From an uncultured Legionella sp. (GTDB lineage Bacteria; Pseudomonadota; Gammaproteobacteria; Legionellales; Legionellaceae): a DNA stretch of 42,113 nt. The stretch spans positions 1-42,113 of the forward strand of contig CAMFHA010000012.1 in NCBI GenBank assembly GCA_945952115.1, in the 5' to 3' direction. Under the pieces are notes generated by a model that worked only from the letters and a program-made list of their open reading frames with translations, was not told where the DNA came from and did no database searches. Positions 16,628 through 24,901 of this stretch are shown piece by piece; within the stretch, counting starts at the first letter, position 1, and every line of letters starts with the position of its first letter. The translations under genes and the position numbers were made by a program.

Positions 16628-16675
16628 ATATGCAATTTAGACTTAATATATAATAATTAAGTCTAAATTGCATAT
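16628..16675. repeat. Perfect hairpin, 19-bp arms, 10-nt loop
   Basis: atatgcaatttagacttaa (16628-16646) pairs exactly with 16657-16675 around a tatataataa loop. It lies in the divergent space between rppH and the 240-aa gene. The arm sequence is unrelated to the hairpins at 5077 and 40196 but the design is similar. The rest of 16506-16874 is AT-rich; a 61-codon frame beginning with ATG at 16674 and ending at 16859 shows no recognisable feature and I do not annotate it as a gene. Confidence 0.85.
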
Positions 16676-16874
16676 GGAAGTGATAAGCAATATAGGATTT
16701 GAGTATCTAAGAGAAAATAGTTCATACTTATTTGATCTAGAAATATTAAATACGAATCAACAGCCTCATACGAACTCTATTTTCTCTTTTGAATTCGCCC
16801 CGCCAGGTCGCAAACTGAACAAAAAGAAAAAATTTGTTACAATGCAACCAATTAAATGATATACAAAGAGAATC

Positions 16875-17597
16875 ATGACAAAAAAAAGTGAACTGCTAAT
16901 AAGCGCTAGCGAATTTCTTCCTGAAAATGACACAGATTATTTGAATAATAGAATAACTTTTGAGAAAAGAATCCTTAGCCGAATAGAGCCTGAACATTTA
17001 AAGGATGCTTGTAAAAAAAGACTGAACGCATTTATAACAGAACTAGAAAAGATAAAAAATTTGCCAGATCTCGAACAACAGCAAAAACAGATAAAGCAGA
17101 AAGCGGAGCAAGTTCTTGCTTGCGACGCATTAAATAGCCATTGGAGCGAGAAGGAATTAAAAGAACTTAATTTAGACAACAAGCAAAAACACGAGATTAA
17201 TGCCGCTTTTATCAGTGCTCTTATAAGATTTTTAATATTAAGAGAAGAAATTAGTGAAGAAGATACATTGAATGAAAGAGAAGCACTTCGAAAACGAATA
17301 CAAAGTGAAGAACATTATTTTTCATTCTTGGGCGAACAGACCGGAGATTCAAAAGAACTGACTTATCTGTTTCGTTTTGAAAGAGCTATCCTCCAGATCA
17401 CCTCGCTGACAGATTATATTAATAAACAATTATTTTTGATAATAGGCAATATATTAGAAGGAAGCAAAAACAGCGTTCGTTACACAGATGGAGGAGGCGA
17501 ATCTAAGGCAACAAAACGTAGAAAAAAACTCATTGCGTGTCTTTGTACTCTTCAGTCTAAAAAGCATGCTAACGATTATTGCCTGGAATTTTCTTGA
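16875..17597 (+). CDS. Unrecognised charged helical protein
   Basis: The 240-aa product is rich in Glu, Lys and Leu and predicted to be mostly helical with coiled-coil tendency (LEKIKNLPDLEQQQKQIKQ region). No signal peptide or membrane span is seen. AAAGAG nine bases before the ATG is a plausible ribosome site. The tail (ATKRRKKL) is basic. It overlaps, in another frame, a decayed reading frame that precedes asparaginase. The type resembles orphan Legionella effector genes, but no domain supports this. Confidence 0.55.
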   Translation: MTKKSELLISASEFLPENDTDYLNNRITFEKRILSRIEPEHLKDACKKRLNAFITELEKIKNLPDLEQQQKQIKQKAEQVLACDALNSHWSEKELKELNLDNKQKHEINAAFISALIRFLILREEISEEDTLNEREALRKRIQSEEHYFSFLGEQTGDSKELTYLFRFERAILQITSLTDYINKQLFLIIGNILEGSKNSVRYTDGGGESKATKRRKKLIACLCTLQSKKHANDYCLEFS

Positions 17598-17784
17598 AAA
17601 AATAATGCAACAACCTGGCGTAAAAAAATTTAAACTGTTGCGGCAAGTGAATGAGTATGTCAAAGTGCCTCCCGATGGCTATGATAACCTTTTATGTGCA
17701 GTAATTACCGTAGGTGAAACGTATGATCAAGCACAGGAATTTGCAGAAAGAGCATTAACTAGTATCGAATGCATTATTGAATAG
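17488..17784 (+). pseudogene. Remnant resembling the C-terminus of an ATP-grasp enzyme
   Basis: The 98-codon frame ends PDGYDNLLCAVITVGETYDQ then AQEFAERALTSIE, which looks like the last strand-helix unit of ATP-grasp carboxylase-type proteins. The N-terminal catalytic part is absent: the upstream sequence in all frames belongs to an unrelated protein. It stops 12 bases before ansA, so a once-complete gene may have been replaced upstream. A short independent gene is an alternative; confidence is low. Confidence 0.35.
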
Positions 17785-17796
17785 GGCATTTTACTC

Positions 17797-18807
17797 ATGA
17801 AAAAACATATTTTAATTCTTAATACAGGCGGGACTATTAGCTGTATTAAAACACAACAAGGTTATGCTCCGGCAGCAAATTATGTAGCGGAAGTCTTAAA
17901 GAGTATTCCGACTTTGAATCATCCCGATATGCCTAACTATACGATTAAGGAATATAATCCTTTGCTTGATTCCAGCAACATGACTGTACATGAGTGGAAT
18001 TTAATTGCTTCGGATATAGCTAAAGAATATAAAAATTATGATGGTTTTCTCGTGTTTCATGGCACAGATACTATGGCTTATACTGCGTCTGCTTTATCTT
18101 TTATGTTAGAGAATTTAGCTAAACCAGTTATTGTAACAGGTTCGCAAATCCCTTTATCTGAAGTGCGTAACGATGCGCTTGATAATGTCATTACTTCTCT
18201 TTGGTTATGCGCGCATCATGCTTTAAATGAAGTGTGCATTTATTTTAATCAACGATTATTGAGAGGTAATCGTACACAAAAAATAAGTGCTCAACAATTT
18301 AATGCCTTTGATTCTCCAAATTATCCACATTTGGCTTCGATTGGTATTGATATTGAATTAAATCCCAATTTATTGTTAAAAAAACCTAAAGGGCCTTTTA
18401 AATTACAAAGAATTTTACCTAATTTTATTGCTAACTTTCGTCTTTTCCCTGGCTTTGCTTCTGATGTTTTAGCTTATGTTTTAAACCAACCGTTGAAGGG
18501 ATTAATTCTTGAAACTTATGGAGCAGGAAACGCGCAAAATAATGATTCACGCTTTTTAAGTTTGCTTAAGGAAGCCTGTCAACAAGGAGTCGTCATTGTT
18601 AATTGTACTCAGTGCCAACATGGACGAGTAGAAATGGGACAATATGCTACTGGAAATGCACTAAAAGAAGTAGGGTTAATCAGCGGGCATGATATGACTC
18701 CGGAGGCTGCTCATTGCAAGCTACTTTATTTGCTAAGCAAAGATTTAGCTATTCCAGAGATCAAAAAATTGATGGAAACTAATTTATGTGGAGAGCTAGA
18801 ACTCTAG
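17797..18807 (+). CDS. ansA: Type I (cytoplasmic) L-asparaginase
   Basis: The 336-aa protein has both asparaginase signatures: LNTGGTISC with the nucleophilic Thr near residue 12, and VFHGTDTMAYTASAL at about residues 87-101. No signal peptide precedes them, which points to the cytoplasmic type I enzyme rather than the periplasmic AnsB. It hydrolyses asparagine to aspartate and ammonia. A 9-bp hairpin (gagagctag/ctagctctc, 18791-18812) spans its stop codon. Confidence 0.92.
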   Translation: MKKHILILNTGGTISCIKTQQGYAPAANYVAEVLKSIPTLNHPDMPNYTIKEYNPLLDSSNMTVHEWNLIASDIAKEYKNYDGFLVFHGTDTMAYTASALSFMLENLAKPVIVTGSQIPLSEVRNDALDNVITSLWLCAHHALNEVCIYFNQRLLRGNRTQKISAQQFNAFDSPNYPHLASIGIDIELNPNLLLKKPKGPFKLQRILPNFIANFRLFPGFASDVLAYVLNQPLKGLILETYGAGNAQNNDSRFLSLLKEACQQGVVIVNCTQCQHGRVEMGQYATGNALKEVGLISGHDMTPEAAHCKLLYLLSKDLAIPEIKKLMETNLCGELEL

Positions 18808-18812
18808 CTCTC
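18791..18812 (+). terminator. Hairpin at the ansA stop, possible weak terminator
   Basis: gagagctag and ctagctctc form a 9-bp stem with a 4-base loop covering the ansA stop codon. There is no U-run behind it, so an intrinsic terminator is uncertain. The convergent 307-aa gene ends 26 bases farther on. Confidence 0.35.
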
Positions 18813-18832
18813 GAAATTATAAATATTTAAAC

Positions 18833-19756
18833 TCAAGAATAACGAGGAACAAAGTTTTCATCCTCCTCTAATATTACACTACTCTCATCCCACTCCTTTT
18901 GGCGCTCTTCTGCAGAGGGAGTTTTTACCATTGGCCTCATTATATTGGCTTTAGCTCTAGGACAATGCGAGGTTTCTTCTGTCATCTCATTAATTTTTCT
19001 AATAGCTGAAGAAATTTCCTCTTCTAAAGTTCCTTCTGAAGAGGTCTGAGCCTTTACTGGCATGGATAAAATCGCAACTCCTGCAGAAAAGAAAGGTATT
19101 GAAAATGGCTTTTTGGGTTTAACAATATCCTCATTATCTCTTTTCAAATCGTTAAGCATTTGTAGTGTTACTGCTCTTTGTTCATCTAAAGTATATGAAG
19201 GCTGAATGGCTTTTTTCAAAGACTCTAGTCTCTTAAATAAAGCTTTCTCTTTTTGTTTTCTTATATCAATACTAGAATGGCTATCCGGCTGAAATTTGGC
19301 TAATCCAAGATAAGCACATGCATGAAAATACACTAGGTATTCAGGTGTGGATTTATTAGGTAAATTAAGCAGAGGAAAAGAAATATCTTCCAATTGCATA
19401 TAAAAATTTTCTGTAGCATTACTTATTTTTTCTAAACAGGATAATGTTGCGGAGTCACCGTCCGCATTATGATCTCGACGCAGATCTTCTACTGCTTTTT
19501 TTGCGACCGTTAGATACCCTTTTATTATATTTTTATCTTCTTCATCATTTCCCGTGCCCTTAAAAGTAAGAATCTGTCCTTCAAGAGTACCAATTATATT
19601 TCGCTGTCCATCAGATAAGGAAGGGTTATGAACAAAATTGCCCAATTTTACAGGTCCCACATTATACGCTGTTTTTTGAGTATTAAGCTCACTCCACCGA
19701 AGTCTTAATTGTCCTGCAATTAGTTGTTTTAGATTTTCAATAAAAATAGTAGTCAT
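18833..19756 (-). CDS. Orphan 307-aa protein, candidate secreted effector
   Basis: No family is recognised. The protein is soluble by composition, mostly helical to about residue 210, followed by a hydrophobic patch (FSIPFFSAGVAILSMPV) and a polar, acidic tail. The last 15 residues include LEEDENFVP, a Glu-rich block close to the C-terminus like the E-block signals of some Dot/Icm substrates. It sits alone between ansA and glmU, convergent to the first and divergent from the second. Effector status is inference only. Confidence 0.5.
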   Translation of the reverse strand: MTTIFIENLKQLIAGQLRLRWSELNTQKTAYNVGPVKLGNFVHNPSLSDGQRNIIGTLEGQILTFKGTGNDEEDKNIIKGYLTVAKKAVEDLRRDHNADGDSATLSCLEKISNATENFYMQLEDISFPLLNLPNKSTPEYLVYFHACAYLGLAKFQPDSHSSIDIRKQKEKALFKRLESLKKAIQPSYTLDEQRAVTLQMLNDLKRDNEDIVKPKKPFSIPFFSAGVAILSMPVKAQTSSEGTLEEEISSAIRKINEMTEETSHCPRAKANIMRPMVKTPSAEERQKEWDESSVILEEDENFVPRYS

Positions 19757-19877
19757 TGCTATCTACTCCTTGTACTTGCAATTTTTTCTTGCTCGGTCTT
19801 TACATTATTCATAACATTAAGGCAGACTGTCTAATTCACCAGCTTAGATGTTATTAACCTAGGAAATCACAAATCTC

Positions 19878-21251
19878 ATGAATTTACAAATCATTATTTT
19901 AGCTGCCGGCCAGGGTAAGCGTATGTACTCTAATACCCCTAAAGTGCTTCACCCTATTGCAGGAACACCCATGTTACAACGCGTGGTGGAAACAGCACTA
20001 CAACTAAACCCTGATGCAATACATGTCATTTATGGCCATGGAGGAGAGCAAATTAAAGAAGCTCTTCCTGACCTTCCTGTACATTGGGTACATCAAACAG
20101 AACAATTAGGTACCGGTCATGCCGTAATGCAAGCCTTGCCTTATCTTCCTTCAGGCTCACAGGTACTTGTTCTTTCTGCAGATGTTCCCTTAATACAAAC
20201 AAAAACTCTTTTATCTTTAATTGAATGTGCCCAAACAAAATCGTCTAGTTTGGCACTCTTAGTTGCTGATCTAGAAAATCCTTATGGTCTAGGTCGGATT
20301 ATTCGTAACAACCAAGGTGAAATTTCTACCATTGTAGAAGAGAAAGATGCAAATAAGCAAGAAAAGAATATAAAAGAAATTTATACAGGCATTTGTTGCA
20401 CAACAAGTGATAATTTTGCAAAATGGCTGCCAAAATTGGACAATGATAATGCACAACTAGAATATTATCTTACAGAAATTATTCGCTTTGCGGTTAAAGA
20501 TAATACACCTATTGTCTCATTGACCATAGAAGATACTATTGAGACTCAAGGTGTTAATAACCGCTTGCAATTACAAGACTTAGAACGTATTTGGCAAAAA
20601 AGGTCTGCTGAACAATTATTAGAACAAGGTGTTGGCATTGCTGATGCTACCCGCATTGATATAAGAGGGCAACTTCATTGCGGCAAAGATGTATTTATTG
20701 ATGTGAATTGTGTTTTTAATGGTACTGTTCATTTAGGTGATAATTGCATCATTGGCCCTAATTGCGTTTTAACTGATGTTACCTTAGCTGCGGGTTGTGA
20801 AATTTATGCTAACTCCGTTTTGGAAGGCTGCATTATTGGCGAACAGTGCCATATAGGGCCTTTTGCTCGTTTGCGCGCTGGAACTCAATTGAAAGCACAA
20901 TGTAAAATTGGAAATTTCGTTGAAACGAAGAAAGCACTATTTGATGAAGGCTCAAAGGCAAGTCATTTGAGCTACTTAGGTGATGTCCTTATCGGAAAAA
21001 AGGTTAACATAGGCGCCGGTACTATTACTTGCAATTATGATGGGGTCAATAAACATCAAACGATTATTGAAGACGGCGCATTTATAGGTTCCGATACGCA
21101 ACTAGTTGCTCCGGTAACTATAGGAGCACAAGCCACTATTGGCGCAGGAAGCACCATCCGTCGTAATGCACCGGCAAACGAACTGACTCTTACAGAATCA
21201 AAACAAAAAACATTCTATGGTTGGAAAAGACCGGTTAAAAAAGAGAAGTAG
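19878..21251 (+). CDS. glmU: Bifunctional GlmU (UDP-GlcNAc pyrophosphorylase / GlcN-1-P acetyltransferase)
   Basis: The 457-aa protein has the uridyltransferase motif LAAGQGKRMYSNTPKVLHP at residues 7-25 and a C-terminal left-handed beta helix of hexapeptide repeats (IGPFARLRAGT, VNIGAGTITCNYDG), with the acetyltransferase His/Asn/Tyr region around NYDGVNKHQT. It makes UDP-N-acetylglucosamine for peptidoglycan and LPS. Length equals E. coli GlmU (456 aa). It is followed by a likely terminator at 21307. Confidence 0.98.
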   Translation: MNLQIIILAAGQGKRMYSNTPKVLHPIAGTPMLQRVVETALQLNPDAIHVIYGHGGEQIKEALPDLPVHWVHQTEQLGTGHAVMQALPYLPSGSQVLVLSADVPLIQTKTLLSLIECAQTKSSSLALLVADLENPYGLGRIIRNNQGEISTIVEEKDANKQEKNIKEIYTGICCTTSDNFAKWLPKLDNDNAQLEYYLTEIIRFAVKDNTPIVSLTIEDTIETQGVNNRLQLQDLERIWQKRSAEQLLEQGVGIADATRIDIRGQLHCGKDVFIDVNCVFNGTVHLGDNCIIGPNCVLTDVTLAAGCEIYANSVLEGCIIGEQCHIGPFARLRAGTQLKAQCKIGNFVETKKALFDEGSKASHLSYLGDVLIGKKVNIGAGTITCNYDGVNKHQTIIEDGAFIGSDTQLVAPVTIGAQATIGAGSTIRRNAPANELTLTESKQKTFYGWKRPVKKEK

Positions 21252-21306
21252 TTGTTAACCTCACCCTTTCTAGCAAATGTAGCTTCTTCACGGGGTATGT
21301 ACATTT

Positions 21307-21350
21307 CGTCATTGCTTCACTTTGTTCGCAATGACGGCGTTTTTTATTTT
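21307..21350 (+). terminator. Likely intrinsic terminator of glmU formed by a dispersed repeat
   Basis: cgtcattgc (21307-21315) and gcaatgacg (21328-21336) form a 9-bp stem with a 12-base loop, followed by gcgttttttatttt. The stem cgtcattgc...gcaatgacg is a common dispersed repeat motif; part of it (cgtcattgcgtga) recurs near 22806. Confidence 0.65.
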
Positions 21351-21386
21351 CTCTTAAAAAATAACATACCTCGTAAATGGTTACTC

Positions 21387-22706
21387 TTACGCGACTCTGT
21401 GTGCCAGAAAATTTTTATCTTTCTCTAAAAGCCTACATAACCACAAAGTAACAGGCAAAAAAAGTGTCGTGGTAATAAGTTTATAATTCAAGACATGCTG
21501 CGCTAAATTAATCACTTGCTCAGAGGGGTAAACTTCCCAATAAAATAAACCATAATCAATAAAACATAAAAAAGAACTTGCCACGCCATTAGCGATAACA
21601 ATACGCAACCAACGCGGTACGTTCCATTTATCTTTTTGAAGATAATTTAAAATCCACGCGTTTGCCCAAAAAGTAACGAGCAAAGACAGCGATGAGGCTG
21701 GCAGCCTTTTTGGAATAATATAATTATAAAAAGAATTCAATAAATTAGGAGAAGGAAATAAGGCTACTCCCATTAAAAAACCATCAAAAAGAAGTTGTGA
21801 TCCAATTAAAGCAACAATCAACTTTATATGAGCTCGATATCCCCATAACTCAACTAATAAAGTACTAATGATCATTGTCATAGGAAAAAAAATACAACTT
21901 GCCGTTAAAATATTACCTTTTCCAAAAGTAATTACTCGGTATTCACAAGCCAAACACATCAGCATCACAATGACTGCAAAAAAAATAAGGTAATGATATA
22001 AAGGAAAAGCTACTCGCCGTGAAGAGGGACTTATTAATTGCTTTTTATCTACTTTCCCATCAAGTAAAAAAAATAAAGAAATAAGGCCAATAATTAAAGA
22101 GAGCAATAAAGCCACCATAAACGAATCAATAAAAATTTGCTGAACACTATGAGAATGGGGGCCTGAAAACAAAAAATAAAAATGGAAAAAGAAGAAAATA
22201 AGTCCACCTAAAAAAGCAAGTAAGACACAGCGTTTAGGGAAAGCAATTATAGCCCCCTCTTCTCTACAAAATAAATGGTGCGGCAAATAAAAACCAATAA
22301 CAAAAGAAATAGTAGCCGCAAAAAATTTCTTAGGCATCTTATCAAACATTATTTGATAAACAGGGTTATCGTGCATGTATTCTGAAGCGGGTAAATTTAC
22401 TAAAATAAACACTCCGATACAAAAAAGATATAATCCCATTAACGAGCTATTTAATAAATGCCGCTGTTCTTTAAAACGGCAATACCTTAAAGCCAATAAA
22501 TACAAAGCGGCTATTAAAGGGCAAACAATACTCGTTACTGTAAATACAAGACCATGCCATAAAATTATTTTAAATGACACATTGATTAATAAAATCAAAA
22601 AAGTAATAGAGCTCACTGATAAAAATAAAAAACTTGAGCTCTGCTGGTTAGAAGAAGAAAAATTCATAAGTCTATAATTCCATAAAACAATAGCCAACTT
22701 ACCCAA
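21387..22706 (-). CDS. Double VUT-domain transporter, putative queuosine precursor uptake
   Basis: The 439-aa membrane protein has about twelve hydrophobic segments. The C-terminal half matches the VUT/YhhQ pattern: FPMTMIISTLLVELWGYRAH, IIPKRLPASSLSLLVTFWANAW, then DYGLFYW and YKL. The N-terminal half carries a similar but diverged set (SIVCPLIAALYLLALRYC, MPKKFFAATISFVIGFYLPH). VUT proteins are normally about 220 aa with six helices and take up queuine or preQ0/preQ1 bases, so this looks like a fused tandem pair. Start may be ATG at 22706 or 22668. Substrate is inferred. Confidence 0.68.
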   Translation of the reverse strand: MGKLAIVLWNYRLMNFSSSNQQSSSFLFLSVSSITFLILLINVSFKIILWHGLVFTVTSIVCPLIAALYLLALRYCRFKEQRHLLNSSLMGLYLFCIGVFILVNLPASEYMHDNPVYQIMFDKMPKKFFAATISFVIGFYLPHHLFCREEGAIIAFPKRCVLLAFLGGLIFFFFHFYFLFSGPHSHSVQQIFIDSFMVALLLSLIIGLISLFFLLDGKVDKKQLISPSSRRVAFPLYHYLIFFAVIVMLMCLACEYRVITFGKGNILTASCIFFPMTMIISTLLVELWGYRAHIKLIVALIGSQLLFDGFLMGVALFPSPNLLNSFYNYIIPKRLPASSLSLLVTFWANAWILNYLQKDKWNVPRWLRIVIANGVASSFLCFIDYGLFYWEVYPSEQVINLAQHVLNYKLITTTLFLPVTLWLCRLLEKDKNFLAHRVA

Positions 22707-22765
22707 GGCTTGTTACAAATATAACATTATGAGCAAGTTCTTGGCAATATTTGTTTATTTCATCT

Positions 22766-22844
22766 CAGGGCAAACGCATACGTTGATCAAATAAAAACAA
22801 ACTGTCGTCATTGCGTGAAATTTTCATAGCATGAGTTTGCCCTG
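22766..22844. repeat. Palindromic repeat upstream of the VUT gene
   Basis: cagggcaaac (22766-22775) pairs with gtttgccctg (22835-22844). Between them is cgtcattgcgtga, which is shared with the terminator repeat at 21307. It occupies the gap between the VUT gene start and the stop of the 612-aa gene. Confidence 0.6.
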
Positions 22845-22874
22845 TATTGCATCTCTCAAGCTTTTAAATCTTTA

Positions 22875-24713
22875 TTAAAAAAGTCCCAATGTTGAGGTCT
22901 CCTCTACATTAGAGCTTTGCTTGACTCTACGTCTAGTGCTCAAGAACATTAAAGGATTATCTGCACCTACCATAACAGGCTCTGCTCTTACAGGCTTAAG
23001 CTTGCTTATAGCATTGATTGAACTATCGCTTTCTTTTTCTTCTGAAGCTTTTAGTTGGCTTGCATCATTTATTATATCAACTGAAACTGGTGTTTTATCG
23101 GGGACCAACTCGAGAGGAGAAACGATCTCATTAATAGGAGCCTCTTGAATTGAAGGAAGAAGAGGAACTGATTTATCTCCATTAAGTGCAATCAACTCTG
23201 TTTTCGGCATCCCAATTACTGTATCCATTTTAGAAGAATGACGCTCAAACCATCCTTTAATAGCCTGTGTTAAAGCCCAAAAATCCTCTTCTTTGCTAAG
23301 CATTAAAACTATTTTAGTTAATTCAGGTGGAATACCAAATTTTAATTCAAGAATAGCTGCAGCAGTTTTAGGTGACCAAGCCATTGTAGCGACTAATTTA
23401 GTCTTACCATGCTTATTCACCACATCAAAAGCATTAATTGCTCCCTCACGAATAGCGGGCCAATAGGTGGCAAGCACAGGGTCTTTAAAAAAATCATACG
23501 AATTACGAAACATTGGAGGAATCAACAAATCTTTTGATGTTTTAAAGAATTTTGGTAGTTTTGCATCGCTTAGAGATTCTAAATCACTGTTAAAAACATT
23601 CGCAAAAAAGCGTAAAGAACGTGATAAAGAAATAAAAGGGACTTCGCCAGGTAAAAGTTTAAAATCAATCGGCACGCGTTTCATTAAACCAGCCCAGAGC
23701 ACATCCAATATAAAACGCCAAACTCGTTCATAATAATCTAATAAATCAGGAATAGTGGCATTTTTAGGTTCTACCAAGGGAACAGTCATATGAGCAGCAA
23801 GATTTACAGAAAATGCCAAAAGAATATGTTGTAAAGTTCTTAAATATAAATAGGGCAAAGGCCCTGTAGAAGACTGCAATCCTGTATTCATTAACCAAGA
23901 AGTCAACTCATAAGTTAATCCCAAAGCAAGAACAAATTCTTGCTCCATGTATTTATGACCTTCACAACGCTCAGGAGTAACAGTTCTCGTTATATACCGA
24001 CCATTATTAACAATAGTCAAAACCTTAGAAGTAGGCTCACCGACATAAGGAAGATAGCTAATACCTGCTATAAAAGCTTGATTAGTCCATAATATTCCTA
24101 ATTCACGTACTGAACCTTTTATTTTTCTTGGTATATCACATTCATTGCAAAGAGAGGGTGGTGTTTTTATTTTATTTGAATTAAAAGCAGAGGGTGCAAA
24201 AGCATCTAAAACAGCGACACGAACAAAAGTTTCCGCTCCTCTTTTCCATGTATAGGCAGCAACCAAATAATTACCTAGGGTAAGCATATTAATCACTTGA
24301 GAATAAACAATAGAGGATTCCTCTTCATCATAATCTGTACGAAAATAATTTTGTACAGAATTGTTCATTACATTAAGGGCAACAAGAGGCAAGACATCCT
24401 GAATTACTACATAAGCAAATCCATCAACTATTTTACGGGCTTCTTCATTATAAATTAAAGTGGGAATAGCTTGGCGCAAAGCTAAGCCCTGCTCTAAAAC
24501 ATGGAATGTGGTGTTGACAGTAAATTTGAATGTGGCATTTGTTATATTAGGCAAGGCTGTATTATTCCATACCCATTTAGCACCGCCAGCAAGTTGATTT
24601 CCGGCAACATTGGCGTTGGCTAGGCTAGCATTATTCCACACCCATTTTGCCCCATTAAGAGTGCTATTACTCACTGCATTTGCATTTTCTTTAAAAGAAT
24701 CCCACCACCCCAT
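22875..24713 (-). CDS. Orphan 612-aa protein, candidate secreted effector
   Basis: No family is recognised. The N-terminus has a duplicated block GAKWVWNN at residues 21-28 and 44-51, each followed by an Asn/Ala-rich stretch. The middle (residues about 90-430) is largely hydrophobic-helical with possible membrane-associated segments (DVLPLVALNVM, LLAFSVNLAAHM). The last third is polar and the tail (STRRRVKQSSNVEETSTLGLF) has Glu near the end. A CNEC pair occurs near residue 190. It lies alone between the VUT gene and dapF and is preceded by a dispersed palindrome. Effector status is inferred. Confidence 0.55.
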   Translation of the reverse strand: MGWWDSFKENANAVSNSTLNGAKWVWNNASLANANVAGNQLAGGAKWVWNNTALPNITNATFKFTVNTTFHVLEQGLALRQAIPTLIYNEEARKIVDGFAYVVIQDVLPLVALNVMNNSVQNYFRTDYDEEESSIVYSQVINMLTLGNYLVAAYTWKRGAETFVRVAVLDAFAPSAFNSNKIKTPPSLCNECDIPRKIKGSVRELGILWTNQAFIAGISYLPYVGEPTSKVLTIVNNGRYITRTVTPERCEGHKYMEQEFVLALGLTYELTSWLMNTGLQSSTGPLPYLYLRTLQHILLAFSVNLAAHMTVPLVEPKNATIPDLLDYYERVWRFILDVLWAGLMKRVPIDFKLLPGEVPFISLSRSLRFFANVFNSDLESLSDAKLPKFFKTSKDLLIPPMFRNSYDFFKDPVLATYWPAIREGAINAFDVVNKHGKTKLVATMAWSPKTAAAILELKFGIPPELTKIVLMLSKEEDFWALTQAIKGWFERHSSKMDTVIGMPKTELIALNGDKSVPLLPSIQEAPINEIVSPLELVPDKTPVSVDIINDASQLKASEEKESDSSINAISKLKPVRAEPVMVGADNPLMFLSTRRRVKQSSNVEETSTLGLF

Positions 24714-24772
24714 ATGCCACCCCTTGCATTCCTAAAATTTTATTCTATGTTTAAAAAATGAGAAATACTAGG

Positions 24773-24830
24773 GTCTATTGACATTTCACCTGCCGCGGAC
24801 AAACAGGCAGCAAGTGAAATGTCAATAGGC
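24773..24830. repeat. Nested palindromic intergenic repeat, 'TATTGACATTTCAC' family
   Basis: tattgacatttcac (24776-24789) is perfectly complementary to 24814-24827, and ctgcc (24790-24794) pairs with ggcag (24806-24810) inside. The flank gggtctattgacatttca matches that of the copy at 11387-11403 with one change. It lies between dapF and the divergent 612-aa gene. Confidence 0.85.
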
Positions 24831-24901
24831 TCTGGGCGAGCTATATCAAATTTCAAATAAAAGCATATAATCAATTAATCTACATTAAATAAAGCCACAA
24901 T

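Noticed and set aside
16674..16859. 61-codon plus-strand frame between rppH and the 240-aa gene
   Set aside because: It begins within the arm of a perfect hairpin, has no ribosome site and no recognisable feature; chance reading in AT-rich DNA cannot be excluded.
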